Shown one piece after another: positions 25,448 to 34,424 of a stretch of 64,000 nt of DNA. Source of the stretch: Chitinivibrionales bacterium (GTDB lineage: Bacteria; Fibrobacterota; Chitinivibrionia; Chitinivibrionales; WJKA01); the NCBI GenBank assembly GCA_014728295.1, contig WJLW01000070.1, forward strand, positions 62,001 through 126,000, written 5' to 3'. A program made the position numbers and the translations under genes. Positions within the stretch are counted from its first letter, which is position 1. Every line of letters begins with the position of its first letter. The notes beneath the pieces were generated by a model. That model was given only the letters and a program-made list of their open reading frames with translations. It was not told the origin of the DNA and ran no database searches.

Positions 25448-26467
25448 TCAAAATACTTTGTGTTCAATCACCTCACCGTTATCGTCATAGATCGTGTAGT
25501 TGCCTTCACCTGATTTTTCGTAGGCGACAAAGTCAAGCAGCTTGTTTCCTGATTTGTCATTCTCATACACCGAGCCTTCGCGCTTGTAGTCGATCGTCTG
25601 CGGATCGGTGCTGTTAACCGGAGAAAAAAGAATGTAAAAGTAGAGTGAATCACCGGTCGCATCCCAGGCGGTCTTGAATTCCATGACGCCTTCATTATCT
25701 TCCCAGCGTTCGTAGGGCTTGCCTGAATCCAGCGCATTCTTGTGTATGATCTGCGTTTGGAAGTGGAAGTATCTGGCAGGACCGGTATTGTCTTCTCCTG
25801 AGTGAGCATCTTTGAATATTCCGCTGCCGGTTTGCGTTTGGTTCGCATCGTCAGCCTCGGAAAGATAAACCCATGCCGAATCATCACGGCCTTTCTCCTT
25901 TTCATCGCTAATGTTAAGCCCCCAGACTGAGGTTTCACCGGGTTTTACCTCGGCAAGCTTGGTTTTGGCAAATTCTACGGAAATCTCGAGGGAGTCGGTG
26001 ACCTTTTTCCAGGTTTTGTATTCGCGTCCTTTGAAATGCCAGCGAAGGATATCGGTAATTTTTGTTTCGTCAATGTCGTCCACGGAGGTGATGGTGGTTT
26101 GCGTGGTTTTAAAGGCAACAGTGCCGGTTCCGGTAATCAGCTTGCCGAAATCATGTTCCGCAGGTTTGTTATTAACCGTCTCCCGGTATATGAAGACATT
26201 CGCGCTGTCTTCGATTGAGCGTGAGACAATGCCAGCATCAATCGCGGCCGATTTTGCCAGCCGGTTTACCTGCGCAACAGCGAGCTTTTTTTTGGCACTC
26301 TCTTCACTGTTTTCTTCTTCATTAATCGGCGGCTTTTCAACCGACTTGCCGACGACCGCCGCCCAGCGCAAACCCGATTTGCCGGCGCCGAACGGATTCA
26401 GTCCACAGCCCGTGAACTGGCTTGCAGCAAGCAGCCCCGCAATGAGCATCGTGATTGAGCGTTGCAT
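25448..26467 (-). CDS. Lipoprotein of unknown function
   Basis: About 339 residues. The N-terminus MQRSITMLIAGLLAASQFTGCGL has a lipobox-like TGC, so it is probably a lipoprotein. AGGAGG lies 6 nt before ATG 26467. The mature part is hydrophilic and rich in W, K, E and D, with blocks such as GREYKTWKKVTDSLEISVEFA, WVYLSEADDANQTQTG and YEKSGEGNYTIYDDNGEV, consistent with an all-beta fold. No family recognised. It is followed directly by the DUF5683-like gene and preceded by another exported protein on the same strand. Confidence 0.65.
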   Translation of the reverse strand: MQRSITMLIAGLLAASQFTGCGLNPFGAGKSGLRWAAVVGKSVEKPPINEEENSEESAKKKLAVAQVNRLAKSAAIDAGIVSRSIEDSANVFIYRETVNNKPAEHDFGKLITGTGTVAFKTTQTTITSVDDIDETKITDILRWHFKGREYKTWKKVTDSLEISVEFAKTKLAEVKPGETSVWGLNISDEKEKGRDDSAWVYLSEADDANQTQTGSGIFKDAHSGEDNTGPARYFHFQTQIIHKNALDSGKPYERWEDNEGVMEFKTAWDATGDSLYFYILFSPVNSTDPQTIDYKREGSVYENDKSGNKLLDFVAYEKSGEGNYTIYDDNGEVIEHKVF

Positions 26468-26760
26468 AAGAACCTCCTGATACGTTGAGTTTTTATTGCT
26501 TTTCCAGACCTTCATTCCCATTTCGGAGTCGCTATTGCCGCCGGCTAATTATTACCGGCAGTGAGATCAGAAAGTCGGCTTGTACTTTCATGGCGACCTA
26601 CTCTGAATGACTGCTCGATCTTTATGCGATTGCTGTGCCAATCGATCGTCCCGGGGTAAGTGCCTGATTAAATACGGTAATGCCGGATTGGCGCCGAATT
26701 GCTTCGCAAAGCATTATCTCTTATGATACGTTGGTCGCCGGGATTGTATCACTGGTGACA
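26468..26760. other. Intergenic region between two minus-strand envelope genes
   Basis: About 290 nt without a supported gene. It contains the dyad GCCGG-CTAATTATTA-CCGGC near 26539-26558 and a small hairpin TTGCTT-CGC-AAAGCA near 26700. The plus-strand ORF 26680-27108 is a shadow of the gene to the right. No convincing promoter was found. Confidence 0.3.
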
Positions 26761-27747
26761 CTAAAAATTCCAGCCAAATCCGAAAAACGGGATATAGGGC
26801 GGACTGAAAGATGGGTGGTTGCCGAAATAGAGATCAATGGTGAAGTTTCTGCGCGCATAGCTGAATCCATAGAATACGAAGGTCACGATATCCCGGCCGA
26901 TGTTGTAGAACTCGTTGTTGTCTTCATCGAGCGCAAGCTGGAAGCTCTTTATCGGCAATTCGAGGGGATTCATAAGGTAGAGTTCCGTGTTAAAACTCCA
27001 ACGCTTCTTCCCGCCGATAAAAACCTTTGCTCCCGGAATCAGGTAATACGTGGCCGACAGGCGCTGTTCGCCATTGCCGATTTCATGGGATCGAAAAGCA
27101 AGCGATGAGTAAATGTTCAGTATGGACCGCTCAGAAAAAGTCATGCTTTGCACGGCAAAGATGCTGACGGCGCCGTCCTCTTCTTCAAAGAGGGGGCCGT
27201 CGTCTTGCGTTGAAACATGAAATTTGGAACCATAGGCTTTGAGCCCGCCTGCCAGGTCGTAGTCGGCAAATGGCAGGGAAATGGTCAAGGGGCGTGACTT
27301 GAGTGTCAGCAGTACCATGTTGTCGGTAAAGGTGATATTGGTATCTTCGGCCAGGGCCCTGATAAATTCTTGTGGGATGCCTGCATATACGATATCCATG
27401 AGCACGATGTCGCCAAAATTGAAATACATATCCCACATAAATATATCCCGCGAACGAATCCCCCCCCGCCACTTTCTGCCCATTCGGGGCGTATCCGAAA
27501 AGATTAGTTTATGCGCAAACGCTACTTCGTTGTGAACCGGCGGCGCCGCTCTCTCAGCTTCATCATTGTCAATAACTTCTTCCTCGACTTGCACCTCAAT
27601 TTCCGGGTCAGCATATCTGGATTGCGGCTCAGAGCCGGAATGTCTGTCGGCTGAATCCACGCTGAGCCTCTCATGACATGATGCAGAGGTTATAAAGAAT
27701 GCGATGATCATGGCCGCCAAGAAAAGGAAATTACCGGGATTTTTCAT
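26761..27747 (-). CDS. Exported protein of unknown function, possibly a lipoprotein
   Basis: About 328 residues. The N-terminal hydrophobic segment NFLFLAAMIIAFFITSASC is followed by ERLSVDS, so a signal peptide with a possible lipid-attachment Cys. Residues about 50-85 are acidic. The rest alternates short hydrophobic and aromatic strands (VLMDIVYAGI, LTLKSRPLTISLPFADYD, RNFTIDLYFGNHPSF) and ends FFGFGWNF with a terminal Phe, suggesting an outer-membrane-associated beta-rich protein. ATG 27747 has CAGGGAG 6 nt upstream. No family recognised. Confidence 0.6.
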   Translation of the reverse strand: MKNPGNFLFLAAMIIAFFITSASCHERLSVDSADRHSGSEPQSRYADPEIEVQVEEEVIDNDEAERAAPPVHNEVAFAHKLIFSDTPRMGRKWRGGIRSRDIFMWDMYFNFGDIVLMDIVYAGIPQEFIRALAEDTNITFTDNMVLLTLKSRPLTISLPFADYDLAGGLKAYGSKFHVSTQDDGPLFEEEDGAVSIFAVQSMTFSERSILNIYSSLAFRSHEIGNGEQRLSATYYLIPGAKVFIGGKKRWSFNTELYLMNPLELPIKSFQLALDEDNNEFYNIGRDIVTFVFYGFSYARRNFTIDLYFGNHPSFSPPYIPFFGFGWNF

Positions 27748-27798
27748 AATACTCCCTGGTAGGTGTAGGGGAATCATTATTTGTCAATTAGAGTAATA

Positions 27799-27813
27799 CC
27801 AAATGATGTGCCA
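27799..27813 (-). promoter_or_regulatory. Possible sigma-54-type promoter, imperfect, facing the minus-strand gene
   Basis: On the minus strand TGGCAC-N5-TTGG has the -24 element and spacing of a sigma-54 promoter, but the -12 element reads TTGG instead of TTGC. It would start transcription about 40 nt before the ATG at 27747. Weak alone; noted because a better match points the other way in the same intergenic region. Confidence 0.25.
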
Positions 27814-27954
27814 TAAAAGATACTCACCGGACAGGGATGAGAAGCAAGATCGTCGTCCAGTCTTATTTTATTTATTTCCAGGCAATTATGCTGCATTGTG
27901 CCGGAGTATTTTATCTGATCGGATTAATTGCTGCTTGATGAAAGTCTTGATCCT

Positions 27955-27970
27955 GTATCGTTTTTGATAC
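27955..27970. promoter_or_regulatory. Dyad GTATC-N6-GATAC, candidate activator site
   Basis: An inverted repeat about 70-80 nt upstream of the candidate sigma-54 promoter at 28036, the distance range used by NtrC-type activators. A tandem ATATACCGG / ATATACCCGG repeat at 28007-28025 lies between. The assignment is an inference. Confidence 0.3.
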
Positions 27971-28035
27971 TTTGGCAATTCGTATTTTAAATTTGATGCC
28001 TACAATATATACCGGATATACCCGGTGAAATCTGG

Positions 28036-28051
28036 TGGCATAAGGCTTGCA
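28036..28051 (+). promoter_or_regulatory. Candidate sigma-54 promoter of the DUF4390-ntrY-ntrX operon
   Basis: TGGCATAAGGCTTGCA fits the consensus TGGCACgNNNNTTGCw with one change, and the GG and GC dinucleotides are exactly 10 nt apart. Transcription would begin near 28062, about 50 nt before the DUF4390 start. The operon itself encodes a sigma-54 activator. Confidence 0.55.
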
Positions 28052-28110
28052 GTTGTTACCTGGTTGCTTAAAAATCAGCCTATGCATAAAAAATGCTTCC
28101 TCGATAGCTT

Positions 28111-28686
28111 ATGAACTTCATAATTGGTTTGCTCATTGCTGCAAAGGGAATTGTCTTATTTTCCGGCATTTTTGCGCTGAGCAAATCCAATGCGCAGTTG
28201 GGCCAGCCCGAACTCATACTATCAGCCAGTGAAATCCGGCTCAGCACACAGATCCAAAATGCTTTCTCAAAAGATTTGAAGAAACTGGCAAATTCCGGTA
28301 CCCGCATACTGATATATCTGTTTATCGAAACCAGAGAAGCGCGCGGTGACCGGGTGGTGCACAAGGTGGTGCAGTCGCGGGAACTGCTATATGATCTAGT
28401 TGACAAGCAATATGCAATTGTGCGCAATGAAATCGACACGACAACGCTGGCAACCATTGATGCGGCGATGATCGCATCGACAACGTTTCATAACATTGCG
28501 GTGGCTCCGGTGGATATCATCGATGCGCAAAAACGCTATTACTTCGTCGCATACGGCGTGTTGGGCAAGACGACAGTTGAGGCACTGGAGGGCAAGGAGC
28601 TCGATCTGATGTATTTCTGGAATTATCGCCGTCCCACCATCCGTACCCAACGCTTCGACGGCAGTCGGTTTCGGATTGAGGATTGA
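28111..28686 (+). CDS. DUF4390-family exported protein
   Basis: 191 residues with an N-terminal hydrophobic segment (FIIGLLIAAKGIVLFSGIFA). The rest fits DUF4390: LILSASEIRLSTQIQNAFSKDLKKLANSG, ILIYLFIETREAR, and the late LMYFWNYRRPTIRTQRF. This family is known to precede ntrY-like kinase genes in several Proteobacteria, and the same order is seen here, with the kinase gene 4 nt after. It probably modulates or senses for the kinase; the mechanism is unknown. No clear Shine-Dalgarno precedes ATG 28111. Confidence 0.8.
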   Translation: MNFIIGLLIAAKGIVLFSGIFALSKSNAQLGQPELILSASEIRLSTQIQNAFSKDLKKLANSGTRILIYLFIETREARGDRVVHKVVQSRELLYDLVDKQYAIVRNEIDTTTLATIDAAMIASTTFHNIAVAPVDIIDAQKRYYFVAYGVLGKTTVEALEGKELDLMYFWNYRRPTIRTQRFDGSRFRIED

Positions 28687-28690
28687 CCCT

Positions 28691-29863
28691 ATGAAGATCA
28701 GTCACTTTTCATTGAAGGCGAAGACGTTTCTGCTGCTGATCTTCATTGTTTTGCTGGCGACGGCGCCGCTGATAGTTTATTATGTCAAGACTGCGCAAAG
28801 TCTGGCCGAACTGGCAACCGACGAACAGGTAGAACAAGTCCTGCGTGATGCAGTTGACGTGGGTGACGGACAGGAATTGCAGAATGACGCGGTGTTGGCG
28901 CTGCGAAAGTATCGGCAGACCGAGGCGTTGTGGGATGGATTCCTCAGGCACATCATGCGTGTGAGCATTGCCTACTTTATTGGCGTGATTATCATTGCCC
29001 TGGTGATTGGTTACTGGTTCATCGAACGTATTACCAAGCCGCTGGCTAATTTGACAAATGCAACTCAGCGCCTTGCATCAGGGAAGCTCGACTTTCGGAT
29101 AGAGGAGTCCTGCGGAGGCGAAATCGGGCAACTGGTGAGGTCCTTCAATACCATGGCCGACAACCTTGAAACTGCCCGTCAGGAAAAGATCCGGGCCGAG
29201 CGCAAAGCAACCTGGCAGCGGGTTGCGCGCATTATTGCGCATGAAATTAAAAATCCCCTTACACCGATAAAACTCTCCACCGAGCGAATGTATGAAAAGT
29301 ATCTCATGGACAGCAAGGATTTTCCGGTTGTTATCAAAAGTACGGCTTCTACGATTCTCAGTGAAATCGATAATTTGCAGAAACTGGTTGATACTTTTCA
29401 CAAATACGCCAAATTCCCTGATCCGCAGCTTCAGCCCACGCACGTCAACGAGGCCATCAGGGAGGCCTGCGCGCTCTTTGACGCGCACGATAGTGCTCTC
29501 ACCTGTTCCCTGCAGGAAGCTATTCCCCGGATTCAAATTGACCGGGCACAAATCAGAGAGGCGTTGACGAATCTGATTAAAAATGCTCATGAGGCAATTC
29601 TGGAAAACGGCAAGGCCGGAACGATCGAATTGACTTCCCGCTGCGAAGGTTCTACCGTGGTAGTGTCGGTCAAGGACAACGGCTGCGGCATCGCCGACGA
29701 GCATCGCGAAAAGCTTTTCCAGCCCTACTTTACCACCAAAGAGCAGGGCAACGGCATCGGATTGGCGCTGACGGAGCGCATCATCAGCCTGCATGGCGGC
29801 ACGATAGAATGCACCAGCGCAGTTCGTCGCGGTACCGAATTTATCATATCATTACCAATTTGA
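28691..29863 (+). CDS. NtrY-like membrane sensor histidine kinase
   Basis: 390 residues. TM1 FLLLIFIVLLATAPLIVYYV, a short extracytoplasmic loop (about 40-85), TM2 AYFIGVIIIALVIGYWFI, then HAMP (ERITKPLANLTNATQRLA), HisKA with the phospho-acceptor His in ARIIAHEIKNPLTPIKLS (about 184), and HATPase with N box TNLIKNAHEAI, G1 DNGCGIAD and G2 GNGIGLALTE. The NPLTPI segment after the H box is typical of NtrY. The gene starts 4 nt after DUF4390 (GAGG upstream) and precedes its response regulator by 19 nt. Confidence 0.9.
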   Translation: MKISHFSLKAKTFLLLIFIVLLATAPLIVYYVKTAQSLAELATDEQVEQVLRDAVDVGDGQELQNDAVLALRKYRQTEALWDGFLRHIMRVSIAYFIGVIIIALVIGYWFIERITKPLANLTNATQRLASGKLDFRIEESCGGEIGQLVRSFNTMADNLETARQEKIRAERKATWQRVARIIAHEIKNPLTPIKLSTERMYEKYLMDSKDFPVVIKSTASTILSEIDNLQKLVDTFHKYAKFPDPQLQPTHVNEAIREACALFDAHDSALTCSLQEAIPRIQIDRAQIREALTNLIKNAHEAILENGKAGTIELTSRCEGSTVVVSVKDNGCGIADEHREKLFQPYFTTKEQGNGIGLALTERIISLHGGTIECTSAVRRGTEFIISLPI

Positions 29864-29882
29864 CCACAGCCCGAGGTTTGCA

Positions 29883-31241
29883 ATGGCCAGAATCCTGATT
29901 GTTGACGACGAAGAAAACATCCGCAAAACACTACAAGAAATCCTCGAAGATGCCGGGCACGAGGTTCTGTGTGCCGTGGATGGGGAGCAGGGCGTCAAGC
30001 TTTTTGCCGAAGAATATCCGGATGTTGTCCTGGCCGACATTAAAATGCCCAGAAAAGACGGCCTCACCGTGCTTAACGAAATCAAAGCATACAACGTCGA
30101 TTGCGAAGTTATTATGATCAGCGGTCACGGGACGATCGAGCTGGCTGTGCAGGCGATCAAGCAGGGCGCATTTCATTTTCTGCAAAAGCCGCCGGCGCTT
30201 ATCGAAGTGCGTCAAATAGTCTCACATGCCGTTACCGCCAAGCAGCAGCGTGACGAATTGAAATCATTCAAGAATCGGGACGCAGAAAAGTATACTATCG
30301 TTGGCGCAAGCCGGGAAATTCAATACCTTAAAACGCAAATTGCTAAAATCGCGCCGACGGCCGGGCGTGTGCTGATTCAGGGTGAGAGCGGCTCGGGCAA
30401 GGAACTGGTTGCCTATGCCATTCACAAGCAGAGCGACCGGGTATCGGGTCCGTTCGTGAAAGTTAACTGTGCCGCAATTCCGGAAAACCTCATCGAAAGT
30501 GAATTGTTCGGCCATGAGAAAGGAGCATTTACCGGTGCTGTCGCCCAGAAAAAAGGCAAATTCGAACTTGCCGACAAGGGCACGCTGCTTCTGGACGAAA
30601 TAGGCGACATGGATTTGAATACTCAGACCAAAGTGTTGCGGGCCATCCAGGAAGGTGAATTCGAACGCGTGGGAGGAACGAAAATAATCAAGATTGACGT
30701 TCGCATCATTGCCGCAACGCATCGCAACCTGGAGCAGATGATTGCCGACGGCTCTTTTCGGGAAGATCTCTACTACCGGTTGTGCGTGCTGCCGATAAAA
30801 GCTCCCTCGCTTGCCGCCCGGACTGAAGATATACCTGTCCTTGCCGCCCATTTTCTGGATTACTACTGCAAGGAAAACGGTCAGCCCCCCAAAACATTTA
30901 CACAGGATGCGCTTACCTTTCTCATGCATCAGAACTACCCCGGCAATATCCGGCAACTCAAAAACATTGTTGAGCGTACGGCAATTCTGGCACCGGGGGA
31001 CGAGATTAGGGGCGATTTTGTACGATCGATTCTTGATCCAACCAATTCTGCAAGTGACAATGATATTTTCGTAAAAGCACGTCCGTTGCAGGTTGCCAAG
31101 GACGAGCTGGAAAAGTTGTTTATCCAAACGCAGCTCAAGCTGCACGACTGGAATATCCCCGCAACGGCAGAAATCCTGGGGTTGCAGCGAACCAATCTGC
31201 ATCGCAAGATTAGACAATTGGGTATTGAGAAGACCGGTTGA
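29883..31241 (+). CDS. NtrX-like sigma-54-dependent response regulator
   Basis: 452 residues. A receiver with ILIVDDEENIR and the phospho-acceptor Asp52 in VVLADIKMPRKDG is followed by an AAA+ domain with Walker A GESGSGKE (about 167), the sigma-54 contact loop GAFTGA (about 215) and Walker B LLLDEIGDMD. A Fis-type helix-turn-helix ends the protein (ATAEILGLQRTNLHRKIRQLGI). All features of a functional sigma-54 activator are present. It is paired with the NtrY-like kinase upstream. Its TGA directly abuts the stop of the convergent AsmA-like gene. Confidence 0.93.
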   Translation: MARILIVDDEENIRKTLQEILEDAGHEVLCAVDGEQGVKLFAEEYPDVVLADIKMPRKDGLTVLNEIKAYNVDCEVIMISGHGTIELAVQAIKQGAFHFLQKPPALIEVRQIVSHAVTAKQQRDELKSFKNRDAEKYTIVGASREIQYLKTQIAKIAPTAGRVLIQGESGSGKELVAYAIHKQSDRVSGPFVKVNCAAIPENLIESELFGHEKGAFTGAVAQKKGKFELADKGTLLLDEIGDMDLNTQTKVLRAIQEGEFERVGGTKIIKIDVRIIAATHRNLEQMIADGSFREDLYYRLCVLPIKAPSLAARTEDIPVLAAHFLDYYCKENGQPPKTFTQDALTFLMHQNYPGNIRQLKNIVERTAILAPGDEIRGDFVRSILDPTNSASDNDIFVKARPLQVAKDELEKLFIQTQLKLHDWNIPATAEILGLQRTNLHRKIRQLGIEKTG

Positions 31242-32528
31242 CTATTGCCGGTTGAACATATTGCGGATCTCACGCCCCATGTCCCGGAATACATTTGATA
31301 TCGCCCGTCGATACAACGCTTTTTCGAGCTGAATTCTCGGTTGCGCAAATGTTCCCCAGACGCGACACGTGAATGAGCGTCGGCCACCCTTTTCTTCGGT
31401 GAGCGTTGCGGCAACAGTGGGAGAGAGCGACTGCACAAACTTTTTGTGCAGTATACCGTACACGTTCTGATCAAAATACCCGTCAATACGGGCAATTCCC
31501 GAAGCGGTAATCGTCAGCGGAGATCCGGCGCCTTTGAGATCGGTGATTGTCAGGGTGTCTTGCTGCAGAGTAAATTCGCTTGCGACCTTTTCGAAACGCA
31601 GTTCGTCAAGCTCGTTTAAAAAAAGTGACATCACCAGCGTTTTCTGCAGAGGAACATCGTGTAGATACAGGCCCCTGATCGCACATGTGCCGGCGCCGTG
31701 AAGCTTGTCAAGGGCAAAAGGTGACGGTTTCAGCTTGAGATCAATGGATACCGCCCCGCGCATGACTCCCTGTTTATCCGGCGCGGCATCGTAAATCATG
31801 CCCAAATCCATATCGCGCAGCTTGAGCGCACCGGAAACGATTGATTGAGTGCGTACGTCAATACTGCCCGTCACTGACAGGTTTCCCTCGAAGATTCCGG
31901 CTGTGAACTCATGAACCTGCAACCGATTGTTGCCATACGATGCGCGCGAAACGAGATCGTGAAGCTGGTGCTGTTGGCGAACTTTCGCCCTGGTGCACTT
32001 CACCTCAGCTTCGAAGCTGAGCGAGTTCGAATCGTTGATGCTCGCAATGAAGCTGAGATCGTCCGTTGCAAAAAGGGAAGAATCGGGTGCAAAAAGACGG
32101 GCTGCTATTTTGTCTACCCGGATCTGCTTAAACGAAGTGAAATAATGCAGAAGCCGATCCTGAGGCAACCCCGCTGAATCGGAGAGCAGGCTTTGCGCAT
32201 CCTTATCCAATCTGCTATACGCATGCAGGGATCGAATCAGCCGGTAAGGCGCTTTGATCTCGGGCGCAGTTGCTTTGAGCCGCAGAGTGTCATTTACCTG
32301 CGCGGCTACCGCTACGTTGTGAATAGTTAACCCGCGCCACGGAACCACCCTCACTTTTGCGATAGTACATTCTCCCTTAATCGCATGGCCAATCAAAACC
32401 TCGAGTTTGTCGCCCATATCGTTTAGCGGATAGGAGCCAAATCCCGCCAATGCAACCACAATGAGTAGTGCAAGGAAGATTGCGGCGAAGGCTTCAAGCG
32501 CTTGGCGTCTTTTTTCGTACCGATTCAT
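31242..32528 (-). CDS. AsmA-like membrane-anchored protein
   Basis: About 428 residues. One N-terminal TM (ALEAFAAIFLALLIVVALAGFG) is followed by a long beta-rich region that looks periplasmic: LEVLIGHAIKGECTIAKVRVVPWRGLTIHNVAV resembles the AsmA start, and GAGTCAIRGLYLHDVPL, FTLQQDTLTITDLKGAGSPLTI resemble the C-terminal AsmA_2 repeats. AsmA-like proteins are bridge-like lipid-transfer or envelope biogenesis factors. The start is close to and divergent from the second sigma-54 activator gene. Family assignment is by pattern and could be wrong at the domain level. Confidence 0.65.
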   Translation of the reverse strand: MNRYEKRRQALEAFAAIFLALLIVVALAGFGSYPLNDMGDKLEVLIGHAIKGECTIAKVRVVPWRGLTIHNVAVAAQVNDTLRLKATAPEIKAPYRLIRSLHAYSRLDKDAQSLLSDSAGLPQDRLLHYFTSFKQIRVDKIAARLFAPDSSLFATDDLSFIASINDSNSLSFEAEVKCTRAKVRQQHQLHDLVSRASYGNNRLQVHEFTAGIFEGNLSVTGSIDVRTQSIVSGALKLRDMDLGMIYDAAPDKQGVMRGAVSIDLKLKPSPFALDKLHGAGTCAIRGLYLHDVPLQKTLVMSLFLNELDELRFEKVASEFTLQQDTLTITDLKGAGSPLTITASGIARIDGYFDQNVYGILHKKFVQSLSPTVAATLTEEKGGRRSFTCRVWGTFAQPRIQLEKALYRRAISNVFRDMGREIRNMFNRQ

Positions 32529-32656
32529 CAATAGTCCTGCCGAATTGTACCGCGGACGATACCTGTTTCGCTATGGCTACAAAACGGGTAATAAATTATC
32601 TTTTAAGCTGTCAAAAATCAAATGCACCTCCAAAAAATCCCGGATTAAAGTTTGAG

Positions 32657-34024
32657 ATGGCTACATTGAACTCTCAGAAGGTAATTCTCTTCATTTCTGT
32701 TGATGACGAATTCGTTGCCGGCATTCGCAATCATATTGCATTCAAAAGCTATGAAATTCTTCATGCGCACTCCTCGTCGTCGGCCCTGGCGTATATGGAC
32801 AGTGAAGAAATTGACATAGTCGTGCTGGACATAAAAAGCAGGGCCAACCTGGAAATTGACCTTGTCAATTACACCCGGACTCGTCTCCCGCACGCTGAGA
32901 TAGTGATTCTGGCCGAGATGCATGAGCTCGAAGAAGCTTCCAATGCCATGCGCCGGGGCGCTTCGCTCTACCTCATCAAACCGGTTAAAATCGAAGATAT
33001 CAATGCCGTGCTTGAGAAACTCTCGCACCGGCAGGATGCGCATCTCGAACATCTTGAGCTGCAGCAGCGCGTACTGGCGGATCTGATGGCCGGCAGCTCA
33101 GTGATGGAAAAAACATTCAAGCTTGCCATGAAAATTGCTCCTACCGTCTCAACGGTGCTCATAGCCGGGGAAAGCGGAACCGGCAAAGAATTTTTTGCAC
33201 GCATTATCCATAAAATGTCCCGACGTGCCGACGGCCGGTTTGTTGCCATGAACTGCGGGGCCATCCCGGATACGCTCTTTGAGAGTGAGCTGTTCGGACA
33301 CAAAAAAGGTTCTTTTACCGGCGCGGATCGCGATAAAGCGGGTCTGGTGGAAGAGGCCGATCTCGGAACGCTTTTACTGGATGAGGTGGGTGAGCTGTCT
33401 CCACAGGCCCAGGTCAAGCTCTTGCGCTTTTTACAGGAACGCTCGTTCAGACGCATCGGTGAAACCCGGGATCGCTCCGTCAATGTGCGCATCATTGCCG
33501 CCAGCAACAAAGATCTCATTGAACTCATCCGGCATGGCTCATTTCGCGAAGACCTTTACTATCGGCTCAATGTGTTCAATCTTCACCTGGCGCCTTTACG
33601 TAAACGCAAAGAAACCATTCCCAATTTAGTCAAGCTGTTCGTGCATCGGTACAACGAAATAACCGGCAAGCGCGTCAATAAAATTTCAAAAGCCGCTGAG
33701 GCAGTGATGGCAAATTATGACTATCCCGGCAATGTGCGCGAGCTGGAAAACATTGTCGAGCATGCCGTGGTGCTGGCGGAGAATAACGAGATTACCGAAA
33801 ACGATTTGCCGGAAGTCATGTTTCGCAACCGGCTTCTGCTTGGCCCGCCGGCCGCAGCCCCGGATGAGAAGGAAATCAAGTCGCTGCGTGATGTCGAGAA
33901 AACTCACATTGCCATGGTGCTTGAGCGCAAGAAATACAACTATACCGAAGTCGCCCGCCTGCTGGGAATATCACGATCGACGCTGTGGCGCAAAATGAAA
34001 GAATACGATCTCGAACAACGTTAG
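32657..34024 (+). CDS. Sigma-54-dependent response regulator (NtrC family)
   Basis: About 455 residues: receiver (SVDDEF, Asp58 in VVLDIKSR, Lys in YLIKPVKIED), AAA+ with Walker A GESGTGKE (about 171), contact loop GSFTGA (the Ser variant of GAFTGA, about 218), Walker B LLLDEVGELS and a C-terminal Fis helix (YTEVARLLGISRSTLWRKMKEY). The ORF in the track extends 63 residues upstream across the divergent AsmA-like start; ATG 32657 with GAG just upstream gives a normal receiver start. No kinase is adjacent. ybgC follows 19 nt later. Confidence 0.92.
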   Translation: MATLNSQKVILFISVDDEFVAGIRNHIAFKSYEILHAHSSSSALAYMDSEEIDIVVLDIKSRANLEIDLVNYTRTRLPHAEIVILAEMHELEEASNAMRRGASLYLIKPVKIEDINAVLEKLSHRQDAHLEHLELQQRVLADLMAGSSVMEKTFKLAMKIAPTVSTVLIAGESGTGKEFFARIIHKMSRRADGRFVAMNCGAIPDTLFESELFGHKKGSFTGADRDKAGLVEEADLGTLLLDEVGELSPQAQVKLLRFLQERSFRRIGETRDRSVNVRIIAASNKDLIELIRHGSFREDLYYRLNVFNLHLAPLRKRKETIPNLVKLFVHRYNEITGKRVNKISKAAEAVMANYDYPGNVRELENIVEHAVVLAENNEITENDLPEVMFRNRLLLGPPAAAPDEKEIKSLRDVEKTHIAMVLERKKYNYTEVARLLGISRSTLWRKMKEYDLEQR

Positions 34025-34043
34025 CCTGAAGGACGATTCAACG

Positions 34044-34424
34044 GTGAAAATTCGAGTTTATTATGAGGATACCGATTGCGGCAATGTGGTCTATTACGCC
34101 AATTACCTGAAATATATGGAGCGCAGCCGGACGGAATTGATGCGCGAGCACGGCATCCATCTGGCAGATTTGCACCGGGAGGGATATTTGTTCGCGGTCG
34201 TTCATGCAGACATCAGGTATCGCGCATCAGCTCGCTATGATGATGTGCTGACGGTCGAATCCGAAGTCTCGGAAATGACATCCGTATCGATTGTATTTCG
34301 TACCACCATTCACAATGAGCATGGAACGCTGCTGGTCGTGGGAGATGTCAAGCTTGCCTGCATAAATTCCAAAGGTCGTGCCTGCCGTCTGCCGGCAATG
34401 ATAAAAGCACATCTCGGGTCTTAG
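34044..34424 (+). CDS. ybgC: YbgC-type acyl-CoA thioesterase
   Basis: 126 residues, a hotdog-fold thioesterase. The active-site segment YYEDTDCGNVVYYANYLKYMERSRTE (catalytic Asp in EDTDCGNV) is the standard 4HBT/YbgC motif. It hydrolyses acyl-CoAs and is often linked with tol-pal or phospholipid metabolism, but no tol gene is here. GTG start 34044 is 19 nt after the sigma-54 activator, so co-transcription is likely. Its TAG overlaps the gloB TAA in TTAG. Confidence 0.93.
   Translation: MKIRVYYEDTDCGNVVYYANYLKYMERSRTELMREHGIHLADLHREGYLFAVVHADIRYRASARYDDVLTVESEVSEMTSVSIVFRTTIHNEHGTLLVVGDVKLACINSKGRACRLPAMIKAHLGS

Noticed and set aside
26680-27108. Plus-strand ORF of 142 codons
   Set aside because: Shadow of the minus-strand exported-protein gene; that gene has a signal peptide and ribosome site.
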